Source: Promethearchaeota archaeon
Lineage (GTDB): Archaea; Asgardarchaeota; Lokiarchaeia; Sigynarchaeales; SOKP01
DNA: 24,149 nt
Reading direction: 5' to 3'
NCBI GenBank assembly: GCA_014730295.1
Contig: WJIN01000367.1
Span: 1-24,149, forward strand
Shown here: positions 15,474 through 23,136 of the stretch, piece after piece
Layout of the letters: every line of letters begins with the position of its first letter
Numbering within the stretch: position 1 is the first letter of the stretch
Program-made: the position numbers and the translations under genes
The notes under the pieces: model-generated
Databases searched by the model: none
Told to the model about the DNA's origin: nothing
The model's input: only the letters and a program-made list of their open reading frames with translations

Positions 15474-15673
15474 ATATGATATCACCAAAAAATAGTAATT
15501 ATGAAAATGAAAGATAAAATAATAATTTTTGTGATAAACGCAAGATTTTTGGCACATTACAAACAAAACATTGGAATAATAAGGAAATAATTTAGATTAA
15601 TTTTCATTCCATGATTTTTGTGCTTTTTCTAGTTCTAATTCAAGTTTAAATAGGTTCAGTTTAATATTTATCT

Positions 15674-16237
15674 ATGAATTTTAAAAAATCAAAATCAAAA
15701 AAACGTATAAATCCATTTTGGAAAAGGCCTTTCATAAGAAAAAAAGTTAAATCGGAAAAAATTCAAGCAAAAATAGATGAAATTAAGAGAAAAATGAAGG
15801 AGAATGCTGATAACATCGAAAATGTTCTTCTTATTGGAACCCCATCTGAACAGAAGAAAATTCTTAAAAAATTAGGTTCACAACTTCATTTATCTATTTA
15901 TCAAATAGATCTAGCTTATGTTATTAATAAATATAAAGATGAGGCAGAAATCGCTCTTGAGAATCTCCTTTCTAAGGCGGAACATAAAGATTGGGTTTTA
16001 TTTTTCGATGAGGCAGATTCTTTATTTGGAGAGAGAACAGGTGTATCTGATGCGCATGATAGATATGAGAATGTAGAAGTTAATGCTTTAGTTCAGAGAA
16101 TAGAAGAATTTGATGGGTTAGCGCTACTTGCATCTAATAAAAAAAAGACTCTCTCAGAAAAAGTGTTGAAAAAATTGAATATTAAAACAGTGATAGAAAT
16201 TTCCGAGAAATCTAATGAGGATACTAACGAGAAATAA
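15674..16237 (+). CDS. Degenerate AAA+ ATPase domain lacking Walker A
   Basis: The 187-aa protein aligns by eye with the AAA+ module of ATPases associated with contractile injection systems (Afp15 type). It keeps Walker B (FFDEAD, 110-115) and the family block SLFGERTGVSDAHDRY ENVEVNALVQRIEEFDGLALLASN (116-155), including sensor-1 N155. The Walker A position reads GTPSEQKKI (55-63) instead of GxxGxGKT, and the arginine-finger pair of the FLRRL motif is replaced by lysines (LKKL, 165-168). The chain stops just after that strand, so the helical lid is missing. It should not hydrolyse ATP by the usual mechanism. It starts with a very basic stretch (KKSKSKKR). No injection-system genes are nearby, so it is a relic or an adaptor that kept the fold. 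Confidence 0.72.
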   Translation: MNFKKSKSKKRINPFWKRPFIRKKVKSEKIQAKIDEIKRKMKENADNIENVLLIGTPSEQKKILKKLGSQLHLSIYQIDLAYVINKYKDEAEIALENLLSKAEHKDWVLFFDEADSLFGERTGVSDAHDRYENVEVNALVQRIEEFDGLALLASNKKKTLSEKVLKKLNIKTVIEISEKSNEDTNEK

Positions 16238-16303
16238 GCCTTTTTAGAGGTAAACTAATTTTTTTAGTTTTTTTAAAATAACTAAAATTTGGTGTATTAT
16301 AAT

Positions 16304-17956
16304 TCAATAATTAAAAATAATTTTATTAAGATCTTCTCTTATTTTTCGTCGAATCTGTGTATCTTCCAATTTTGGAAGCAATTCTTCTAAAATGTCATTT
16401 AGATCAGTAATTTTTTGAATTAATAATTCGGGTTTTGTCCAGAGTGATTTCCTTAACGGATGACTCTTTATTATTGCTTTGTTATAATTTTCTATAGCTT
16501 CTCGATAGAAAAGACAACTATTCTCTAAAAGATTAAGTCGAGTTTGATAAATTGTACCAATTTTGTGAAAACATTGAGCCGCACCCACATAATCCCCCGC
16601 TTTTTCGAAAAGAATTGCAGCATCCCTGATTTGATTTAATGCATCTTCTAAAACTTCATTATCCCCTCTTTTTAGCAGCAAATAACCTAATAAATAGTTC
16701 CCCTCCCCTTTATAAAATTCAGAGTCTTCTCTCTCTGCTGTTGATTTTAGTCTTTCAGCAAATTCCTCCGCCAATATTAGGTGATTACTGGAGATACAAT
16801 TTTCTGAAAGGAGTTTTAATAATTCCAAGACACGCCCTCTATCCCCGATCTCTTCGTATTTTTGAATTGCTTCTCGATATTTTTCTACTCCTACAAAGAC
16901 ATCTTTTTTTTTAAGCGCTTGATTCCCCTCGTATACCAGCTCCTCTGCGATTGCCTGTTTTTTTACTCTCTCATCTTCATAGGGTTTTTGTTGGGTGCCA
17001 TAAAATAAATCATCTCCGTTAAAAGTAATTTGGTCTCCCATAGGTATTTCATCTAATACTTCCATATCAAACTCCTCTGATTTTGTTAGATAATCTTTCC
17101 TTTGGGGTTCTTGATTTTGGGTTTGTTCAAAATCTCCAGAATAATTCGATTCTAACTTAAAATCCTCTCCATACGCAGTCTGCAGGGGTTTTCCTGCACT
17201 TACTAATGCGGATAATTCGGAAAGAACATTGGCAAAGAAAAATTTATTCAGTCCTTTAACGATATAATCTACTTTATGATAATTAGTATCATATTCAGGC
17301 GCGTTCACATCCATCTCCACATCAGTTAATCGATAAATTTCAAAACCCGTGTCGAATTTCGTAATTTTTTGGTCTGTGCCTTCTATTTCTTCTTTCTTCT
17401 TCTTTCCCAATAAAGTATGGTCAAAAACCAATCCAATCGCATCGGGATTAGCTCCTTGAAACCCAAGTTGGTTAATTAGATCGATATATGAAAAAAAGAG
17501 CCCTAAACCCGGGTGTGAATGGAACCATCCTACAATATACCGATTATTTTTTTCTCCTTCCAATTTATCCTCGATCTCTTGAATGAATCCATAGTGTCGT
17601 TCATCAAGTTGCACATCTGTTGAATGTCCGAATGTAAGTGCCTCGGCATTTTCCACATATACGAAATCATCATCAGTATATCCGATAAGAAGTCCGTAAA
17701 TTTCTTTCCATTCCTCGGCGGGAATTGATTTATTCGCATATCTGCTCGCATATAGAATTATGGTCTTATAGGCTTCTACATTTATAACCACTGGCTTCTC
17801 AAATTCAGTCTCTTCTTCTGTTCCTGAAGGAGTAATGTCTTTCTCCTGCTTTTGTTTTTCTGAAGTCTGTTTCTTTTCAAAGGTTTCCTGAGCTTCACTT
17901 TTATCGGTTTTTTCTTTCTCTTCTTTTTTTTGTGATTTCTCTAATTCTTCAGACAT
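16304..17956 (-). CDS. JAMM/MPN+ metalloprotease with C-terminal helical repeats
   Basis: This 550-aa protein begins with a charged, probably disordered segment (1-54). The MPN+ domain (about 55-210) holds E85 (EIYGLLIG) and a complete JAMM motif H146-S-H148-P-x6-S156-x2-D159, so the zinc site is intact. GWFHSHPG followed by S-x2-D-x-x-N-Q and a late VFDH strand is closer to Rpn11/Csn5 of the proteasome lid and COP9 signalosome than to bacterial RadC or JAB proteins. Such enzymes cut isopeptide bonds to ubiquitin or ubiquitin-like proteins. A linker with low-complexity patches (265-330) leads to paired helices (about 335-530) of TPR/SNAP type. That region may bind substrates or partners. It is transcribed alone. 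Confidence 0.85.
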   Translation of the reverse strand: MSEELEKSQKKEEKEKTDKSEAQETFEKKQTSEKQKQEKDITPSGTEEETEFEKPVVINVEAYKTIILYASRYANKSIPAEEWKEIYGLLIGYTDDDFVYVENAEALTFGHSTDVQLDERHYGFIQEIEDKLEGEKNNRYIVGWFHSHPGLGLFFSYIDLINQLGFQGANPDAIGLVFDHTLLGKKKKEEIEGTDQKITKFDTGFEIYRLTDVEMDVNAPEYDTNYHKVDYIVKGLNKFFFANVLSELSALVSAGKPLQTAYGEDFKLESNYSGDFEQTQNQEPQRKDYLTKSEEFDMEVLDEIPMGDQITFNGDDLFYGTQQKPYEDERVKKQAIAEELVYEGNQALKKKDVFVGVEKYREAIQKYEEIGDRGRVLELLKLLSENCISSNHLILAEEFAERLKSTAEREDSEFYKGEGNYLLGYLLLKRGDNEVLEDALNQIRDAAILFEKAGDYVGAAQCFHKIGTIYQTRLNLLENSCLFYREAIENYNKAIIKSHPLRKSLWTKPELLIQKITDLNDILEELLPKLEDTQIRRKIREDLNKIIFNY

Positions 17957-18063
17957 AATATGGAATGGTATTATTTATAGAATTTAGCAAACGTTATAGA
18001 ATAAATAAAAAATAGCTTAATTAAAATTATCTATTAATTATGAGAAATCGACCGAAAAAATGT

Positions 18064-19278
18064 TTAAAGAACTCCGTCTTTTTTTAAATTCTTGATTTCT
18101 TCTTTCGAATAATTCAACTGGTTTAATAGTTCTTTCGTATGTTGACCCACTTTAGGAGCCAATTCTTTAATAATCAGGGGTGTGCGTGAATATTTTATTG
18201 GAGAATTTACATTCAGAATTTCACCTATTTTCGGATGTTCTTGAGTGATTACCATATTTCGAGCAATAAGCTGAGGATCTTCACATGCCTCCTCAAAATT
18301 CTTTATGGGAGCAACACACGCATCCTTATCTTTAAAAATCTCCATCCACTCTTCTTGAGTTTTCTTTAAAAATTCTTTTTGTAATTCCTCGAATACCTTC
18401 TCTCTTTCTTGACCTGATACTCCTTGTTTGAGCTTTAAATCTTTGCGTCCTAGAGTCTCACAGAGGGTATGCCAGAATTTCATCTCAATCGCTCCCACCG
18501 TCACATACCGGTTATCTTTCGTCTTATATATCTGATAATACGGTGCGGAGCCGTGGAGCGGATTTTCGGGTACGATCGAACTACTTTTATCTTTAGAAAA
18601 ATGATATGCTGCTGCCATGGGCATGAAAGAAAAGACGGTATCGAGCATTCCTATATCGATATATTGCCCTTCTTTCCTTGGATTATTTTCCCGTTCGATA
18701 AGCGCACCTAAAATTCCAATAGTTGCCATTAATCCTCCTCCGATATCGGCTGCTTGGAGTCCCGGTACTACAGGTTTTCTTTCTTGATTTTCTTTTCCAT
18801 ATTTTTTTCTTTCGCGATTCAAGTTTAAAATGCCGCATAATCCTACATAATTCATATCATGACCCGCTCTTTGCTCATATGGACCTGTTTGACCATATCC
18901 TGAAAGTGAGCAATAAATGATCCCTTTATTCACTTCTGATATGGTTTCGTAGTCAATTCCTAGCTTTTTTGTAACCTTTGGCCTAAATGTCTCTAACACC
19001 ACGTCAGCCTCTTTTACCAACTGATAGAATATTTCTTTTGCTTTCTCCTTTTTAAGATTCAGCGTGATTGATTTCTTATTTCTCATAATAATCGCATTAA
19101 AAGCGCTAACTCGGTGGCGTCCTTTTTGATAAAAGGGAGGAGGGTTCGCGTACGGGAATTTTGGGTTTTCCACTCGGATAATTTCAGCTCCCAAATCAGC
19201 TAAGATCATAGAACAATAAGGCCCAGGAAGCATTCTACTAAAATCAATTACTCGTACATTTTCTAATGGTAGAGTCAT
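18064..19278 (-). CDS. Family III CoA-transferase, alpha-methylacyl-CoA racemase-like
   Basis: This 404-aa CaiB/BaiF-family protein has the N-terminal VRVIDFSRMLPGPYCSMILADLGAEIIRVE signature (9-37). Residues corresponding to the catalytic set of mycobacterial alpha-methylacyl-CoA racemase are present: H140 (AGHDMNY), D178 (AADIGGG) and E265 (GAIEMKFW). D141 also matches the aspartate acylated in true family III CoA-transferases. The GHD/ADxGGG/GAIE combination favours a racemase acting on branched-chain 2-methylacyl-CoA, but a CoA-transferase for another acid is not excluded. It fits branched-chain lipid or acyl-CoA metabolism, along with the acyl-CoA synthetase subunit at the left end, though the genes are far apart. 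A two-gene unit with the phosphoesterase upstream (64-nt gap) is possible. Confidence 0.87.
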   Translation of the reverse strand: MTLPLENVRVIDFSRMLPGPYCSMILADLGAEIIRVENPKFPYANPPPFYQKGRHRVSAFNAIIMRNKKSITLNLKKEKAKEIFYQLVKEADVVLETFRPKVTKKLGIDYETISEVNKGIIYCSLSGYGQTGPYEQRAGHDMNYVGLCGILNLNRERKKYGKENQERKPVVPGLQAADIGGGLMATIGILGALIERENNPRKEGQYIDIGMLDTVFSFMPMAAAYHFSKDKSSSIVPENPLHGSAPYYQIYKTKDNRYVTVGAIEMKFWHTLCETLGRKDLKLKQGVSGQEREKVFEELQKEFLKKTQEEWMEIFKDKDACVAPIKNFEEACEDPQLIARNMVITQEHPKIGEILNVNSPIKYSRTPLIIKELAPKVGQHTKELLNQLNYSKEEIKNLKKDGVL

Positions 19279-19341
19279 AAATAATACTACCTTTCAATTG
19301 AATAAAAAAGTTTCAGAATATAAAAGAGGGAAAAAAAGATT

Positions 19342-19848
19342 TTAGATCTTAATGATTTCCGCATCCATTTTGGCGGTATCGACTATGGCAAACGTTGGGT
19401 TTTTACTTAAATACCCACATGCCTCTCCAGGATTTACTACTAAAGTATCGTTCTCGTATTTTTTATTGATGGGGTCGTGGGTATGACCTATGAGAATTAT
19501 ATCAAATTCTCCAGATTTAGCCAATGCTTCAACAGTTTTTTCTGAAGCTATATGGGTGGCATATACCTTTTTTCCGTCTAAGTCTTCGACTAATTCCATT
19601 CCAACAAAATCGCAAATCCTCCCGAGATTCTCTTTCAAAAAGACACGATCTCCATCATTATTACCATATACTCCCATAAAATGTTCCTTAATATTGTCGT
19701 TTAGCTCATTGAAAGCATTATATGTAAATGGGGAAACATAGTCTCCGCAATGGATGAGTGCATCAACCCCGCGCCCATTTAGGATTGACACTGCTTTTGA
19801 GATGTTATCCATATGGTCGTGAGTATCGGCAATCACACCTATTAACAT
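19342..19848 (-). CDS. Metallophosphoesterase, YfcE/MJ0936 family
   Basis: This compact 168-aa calcineurin-like phosphoesterase has all metal-binding motifs in order: D8-x-H10 (ADTHDH), GD36 (HCGDY), GN64 (YGNNDGD), H99 (YATH) and GH122-x-H124 (GHTHDP). The late NPGE motif before the last strands is typical of the MJ0936/YfcE group, which hydrolyses phosphodiesters in vitro and whose natural substrate is mostly unknown. There is no signal or membrane segment. Its start lies 140 nt from the divergent polyprenyl synthase gene. Confidence 0.9.
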   Translation of the reverse strand: MLIGVIADTHDHMDNISKAVSILNGRGVDALIHCGDYVSPFTYNAFNELNDNIKEHFMGVYGNNDGDRVFLKENLGRICDFVGMELVEDLDGKKVYATHIASEKTVEALAKSGEFDIILIGHTHDPINKKYENDTLVVNPGEACGYLSKNPTFAIVDTAKMDAEIIKI

Positions 19849-19946
19849 TTCAATTCAACCTTTTTTGATATTTACTAATATAGAATGATTTTTTAAAGTT
19901 CCATCTAAAAATTAATTATTTTGAGGAAAAAGTAGGCATGAAAAAT

Positions 19947-19954
19947 ATTTAAAT
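19947..19954 (+). promoter_or_regulatory. Probable TATA box of the polyprenyl synthase gene
   Basis: The sequence atttaaat lies 35-42 nt before the GTG at 19989, after an A-rich BRE-like run. The predicted start site is near 19977, giving a leader of about 10 nt. This supports the GTG start. Confidence 0.4.
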
Positions 19955-19988
19955 TTGGAGATGCTTAAGATAACTAAGAATCTAATCC

Positions 19989-21068
19989 GTGATACGATTG
20001 AGCTTACAATACTTAACTTCAGAAAAAAAGGCAGTCGATAAAGAATTACAGAGATACTTTCGATCACTTCAGAAGAGAGAGTCGTCGGAAATATTTATCG
20101 ACTTTATTGACGAATATAAACGATTTGTTTTAAATGAAAATGCGAAGAGGCTTCATCCCTTATTATTAATTGCCGCATTTAATGGTATCATCAATCCAAT
20201 GTATTTAGAAGAACAAATAAATGATATCCGTAAGGTCTCCCTCGCAGTGGAGCTATTACATAATGCCCATTTAATTCAAGACGATTTAATAGACGATGAT
20301 AAATATCGAAGGGGCGAATTAACCTTTCATCGACAATTTAAAAAAGACCTCACTCAATTTTATGAGGACCATAATGGAGAGCATTCTCAAACTTATGCTC
20401 AATATGGAAAAGATATGAGCGTATTAGGCGGCACGTATTCCTATTTGTTGGGGCTTGATATTATTAAAGAGTCAGGATTCCCCGAAAAATTGAAATTAAT
20501 GGCGGTAAAAGAATATTCCGAGGCGATCGATTATTTATTGAAAGGACAAATTATTGAAGAATATATGACAAATCATAATTTGGTAATGTCCTTAGAACAG
20601 TATCTTAGCATAGAAGAAATGATGAGAGCTCGTGTATTTGAAAAGTCCGTAAAAATTGGAGCCATTATGGCAAAAGGGAATGTGCATTACCAGATTAAAC
20701 CACTATCTGACGCAATGCTACGTATTGGTCAAGCGTATGCTATTCGAGATGATATATTGGATATTGAGAAGGATATCAAAGGAAAAAAGAAAAAAATTAT
20801 CTATATTCTCGCTATACAGAATACTAATGAAGATCAATCACACAAATTAAAGGATATATTTGGAAAGGATAAAATTTTGGAAGAGGATGTTGAAAACGTG
20901 AAGGAAATTTTTAATAAAACAAACGCAATAAAGATAGCTGAGCACCTTTCAAAGAATCTAATTTCACAAGCCAAAAATTATCTGCAAGACATTTATCCTG
21001 ACTTGAACAAGGAACAGAAAAAGTTTTTCACTCAATTCGCAGATTATGTATATGATAGAGAGATTTAG
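19989..21068 (+). CDS. Polyprenyl diphosphate synthase (GGPP synthase-like)
   Basis: This 359-aa trans-isoprenyl diphosphate synthase condenses isopentenyl diphosphate units for ether lipids or quinone and sugar carriers. The first aspartate motif is D98-D-L-I-D102, followed by D103-D-K-Y-R-R-G, and the second is D254-D-I-L-D258, so the catalytic Mg2+ sites are intact. The residue five before the first motif is small (A93), which in this family is compatible with C20 or longer products. Oddities are an insertion between RRG and the central helices (about 118-142), GG in place of the usual GD (147-148), and a lysine-rich loop GKKKK after the second motif. The start is GTG, read as Met. The adjacent small GTPase is convergent, not co-transcribed. 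Confidence 0.87.
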   Translation: MIRLSLQYLTSEKKAVDKELQRYFRSLQKRESSEIFIDFIDEYKRFVLNENAKRLHPLLLIAAFNGIINPMYLEEQINDIRKVSLAVELLHNAHLIQDDLIDDDKYRRGELTFHRQFKKDLTQFYEDHNGEHSQTYAQYGKDMSVLGGTYSYLLGLDIIKESGFPEKLKLMAVKEYSEAIDYLLKGQIIEEYMTNHNLVMSLEQYLSIEEMMRARVFEKSVKIGAIMAKGNVHYQIKPLSDAMLRIGQAYAIRDDILDIEKDIKGKKKKIIYILAIQNTNEDQSHKLKDIFGKDKILEEDVENVKEIFNKTNAIKIAEHLSKNLISQAKNYLQDIYPDLNKEQKKFFTQFADYVYDREI

Positions 21069-21227
21069 ACCTAATCTAATTCAAGCCATTCATTCTTTTT
21101 ATAGGTTTACGATTTTAATAAACACTTTCCTCTTTTAGAGTCATTTATATTTTTTTTAAAATTAAGTTGAGAGAAAACTAAAATAAGAATATTTAACCGA
21201 ATCTAAAGGGTTAAGTTTGGTTCGAAT

Positions 21228-21824
21228 CTAAACTAATTTCACATTATTGACTTGCTTATGCTCTAACATTCGAACATTGAGAGCCTTAAACACTTCGAGC
21301 ACATTGTAATTTTCTAAGGCAGAAGTTCGATAGAATCCATCTAAATTCCTTTCTTTCATAAACTCATCAATAACATCTTCCCTAACAATTTCCATTGGAG
21401 AAGCCTGATCCAATAAATCGCTTTTACTACCCACTAAGATCATTGGAATCTGCTTTTTCAGTTTTTTATTCAGTAAATCATACCAATATTCAAGCTGCTG
21501 AAAAGAAGAATAGCTCACAGAATCAAATACGAGGAGTGCTCCATCCGCACCTTTGACAAATCGGGGTATAAGAGGTTTGAATCTTTCTTGTCCTCCAAAA
21601 TCAAATATAGAATTTACAATACATCTTTGTTTAAAACCAGAAGAATTTCTATCCCTAATATTAGCATCTAAGTACGTAGAATGAAAATTAATGCCAATCG
21701 TGAGCTCTGTGTTCATGTTGAAAGAATTGAAGCAGTATCTATTGAATAAACACGTCTTTCCCGCACCTCCTCCACCGACAATGACTATTTTAAAACAATA
21801 AGCGACTGGCCTAGAAGCCCTCAT
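21228..21824 (-). CDS. Small GTPase of the Ras/Rab/Arf superfamily
   Basis: This 198-aa Asgard-type small GTPase has all five G boxes recognisable: G1 GGGGAGKT (17-24), G2 T42 in TIGINF, G3 DFGGQE (75-80) with the catalytic glutamine Q79, G4 SKSD (133-136) and G5 TSA (167-169). G4 has serine in place of the usual asparagine of NKxD. The interval from G2 to G3 is about ten residues longer than in Rab proteins, with a polar loop (RDRNSSGFKQR) in the interswitch. The C-terminus (HKQVNNVKLV) has no cysteine, so it cannot be prenylated in the usual way. The N-terminus has no myristoylation glycine. Such proteins are abundant in Asgard archaea; the cell role is unknown. Confidence 0.9.
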   Translation of the reverse strand: MRASRPVAYCFKIVIVGGGGAGKTCLFNRYCFNSFNMNTELTIGINFHSTYLDANIRDRNSSGFKQRCIVNSIFDFGGQERFKPLIPRFVKGADGALLVFDSVSYSSFQQLEYWYDLLNKKLKKQIPMILVGSKSDLLDQASPMEIVREDVIDEFMKERNLDGFYRTSALENYNVLEVFKALNVRMLEHKQVNNVKLV

Positions 21825-22011
21825 TATTAGTGTTTATATATACATTCTTATTTGCTGAATTAGTTTCTGAAAATTCTATGCTTAAGAAAATAGTTTATTC
21901 CTAAAAAAAATAATTGAAATTCTTGTGGAATATAAGGACAAAATCTAAAAGTTTTATTCATTTTTCTTAAATAGTAGGAAAATTGTCTGATGATTTTAAA
22001 TACACATCTCT

Positions 22012-22018
22012 GAGAGGT
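22012..22018 (+). promoter_or_regulatory. Ribosome-binding site of the second radical SAM gene
   Basis: GAGAGGT lies 5 nt before the ATG at 22024 and fixes that start. This gene thus uses a leader with a ribosome-binding site, unlike several neighbours that look leaderless. Confidence 0.6.
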
Positions 22019-22023
22019 TAATT

Positions 22024-22932
22024 ATGGCTAAAGAACTCCCCCCGGATAAAATAGTGATTCGACCCCCCGTGGAGGCATATTCCGTTCTCATTCCCGTGAC
22101 AGGTGGTTGCTCTTGGAATAAATGCCGTTTTTGTGGGACTTATAATGGAGTATATGGAGTAATTCAAGAATACGCCGTCAGGGATCTCGAGGAAGTTAAA
22201 AAAGACATTGATTATTATGCTGAAAGGAATTATCATGGATATCCCGTATTTTTGGCGGGTGGGAACCCAACATCTACCCCAACAGATTATCTTGTTGAAA
22301 TTATTAAATATGTAAGAGAAAAACTTCACAATATTCCTCGATTAAGTTGTTATGCCAAGGCTTTAGATATTCTTCGAAAATCGGATGAAGAATTAAAACA
22401 ATTAGCTGACGCTGGCCTCGATATCGTATATATGGGCTTAGAAAGTGGTTCAAGTAAGATTCTTAGGATTATGAAGAAGGGAACAAACGCGGAATCTATC
22501 ATCGAAGCCGGGAAAAGAGTAATGAGAGCCGGTATCGAATTGTCATTATATATTATCTTAGGTTTAGGAGGAAAAAAATATTCTAAGGAACACGTGGAAG
22601 GAACTGCGCGAGTCCTTACAGAAATCAACCCTACTATCTTCCGATTCAGAACTTTAAATATTTTACCCAATACTCCGTTATGGGACGACTGGAAATCGGG
22701 AGAATTTGAATTACTAAGCCCCGTGGAAAATCTTCGGGAAGAAAAGCAAATTATCGAAAAATTAGGGGATAATGTTGATTCTGAAGTCTATAATGATCAT
22801 GTCTCTAACTATTGCGATATAGAGACAGATAATATCAAACAAGATCGAGGCGCATTTCTTTTGACTTTAAAAGAGATGATTAACGATCCCAAAATCAAAA
22901 ATATGTCTCGAGTAAATCTGACGAGAATGTAA
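22024..22932 (+). CDS. Radical SAM protein with C-x4-C-x2-C cluster motif
   Basis: This 302-aa radical SAM enzyme has the cluster motif C29-S-W-N-K-C34-R-F-C37, with four residues between the first two cysteines instead of three. A subgroup of COG1032-like proteins with CSxNKCxFC is known to have this spacing. FLAGGNP, RLSCYAKA, YMGLESG and LYIILGLGG are the usual core strands. It is a paralogue of the protein at 13854, sharing the RPP-x-EA-x-S N-terminal box. The chain ends after the core barrel with no extra domain. It stands alone on the plus strand. Confidence 0.84.
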   Translation: MAKELPPDKIVIRPPVEAYSVLIPVTGGCSWNKCRFCGTYNGVYGVIQEYAVRDLEEVKKDIDYYAERNYHGYPVFLAGGNPTSTPTDYLVEIIKYVREKLHNIPRLSCYAKALDILRKSDEELKQLADAGLDIVYMGLESGSSKILRIMKKGTNAESIIEAGKRVMRAGIELSLYIILGLGGKKYSKEHVEGTARVLTEINPTIFRFRTLNILPNTPLWDDWKSGEFELLSPVENLREEKQIIEKLGDNVDSEVYNDHVSNYCDIETDNIKQDRGAFLLTLKEMINDPKIKNMSRVNLTRM

Positions 22933-23022
22933 TTTTGTTAGGTATGATTCTGATAATTTTCTCGAGCAGATTTATACAATTAAAGTGAAAAACTTTATTT
23001 AAAATCACTCTACTTATTATTA

Positions 23023-23078
23023 AAGATATTTCTCTCTTACTATTTTAATTCACAAAATTTTTTAGTAAGAAATATCTT
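23023..23078. repeat. Long interrupted inverted repeat upstream of the IMPDH-family gene
   Basis: AAGATATTTC (23023-23032) pairs with GAAATATCTT (23069-23078) over 10 bp. After a 4-nt bulge (TCTC), TTACTA (23037-23042) pairs with TAGTAA (23063-23068), giving 16 paired positions around a 20-nt AT-rich loop. It ends 58 nt before the ATG at 23137 and its right edge touches a TATA-like sequence (cttaaatatt, 23076-23085). It could be an operator, or the terminator of the upstream radical SAM gene. Confidence 0.5.
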
Positions 23079-23136
23079 AAATATTAACATTCAAACCTAT
23101 AATAATCAATAAAATAATCAAGTCCTATAATATAAA

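Noticed and set aside
15474..15566. N-terminal extension of the zinc-finger protein to an upstream ATG
   Set aside because: The 31 extra residues are aromatic low-complexity sequence from an AT-rich gap, and the basic start MPRRKQ fits better.
21158..21235. A tRNA gene, suggested by a T-arm-like TTTGG-TTCGAAT-CTAAA
   Set aside because: The acceptor pairs only partly, and there is no D-arm with GG or a convincing anticodon stem. The GAATCTAAA sequence simply occurs twice in this gap.
19989..21824. Functional pair of prenyl synthase and prenylated GTPase
   Set aside because: The genes are convergent rather than co-transcribed, and the GTPase has no C-terminal cysteine to be prenylated.
22018..22329. 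Minus-strand frame opposite the second radical SAM gene
   Set aside because: It is antisense to a clear conserved gene, without a plausible start or motif.
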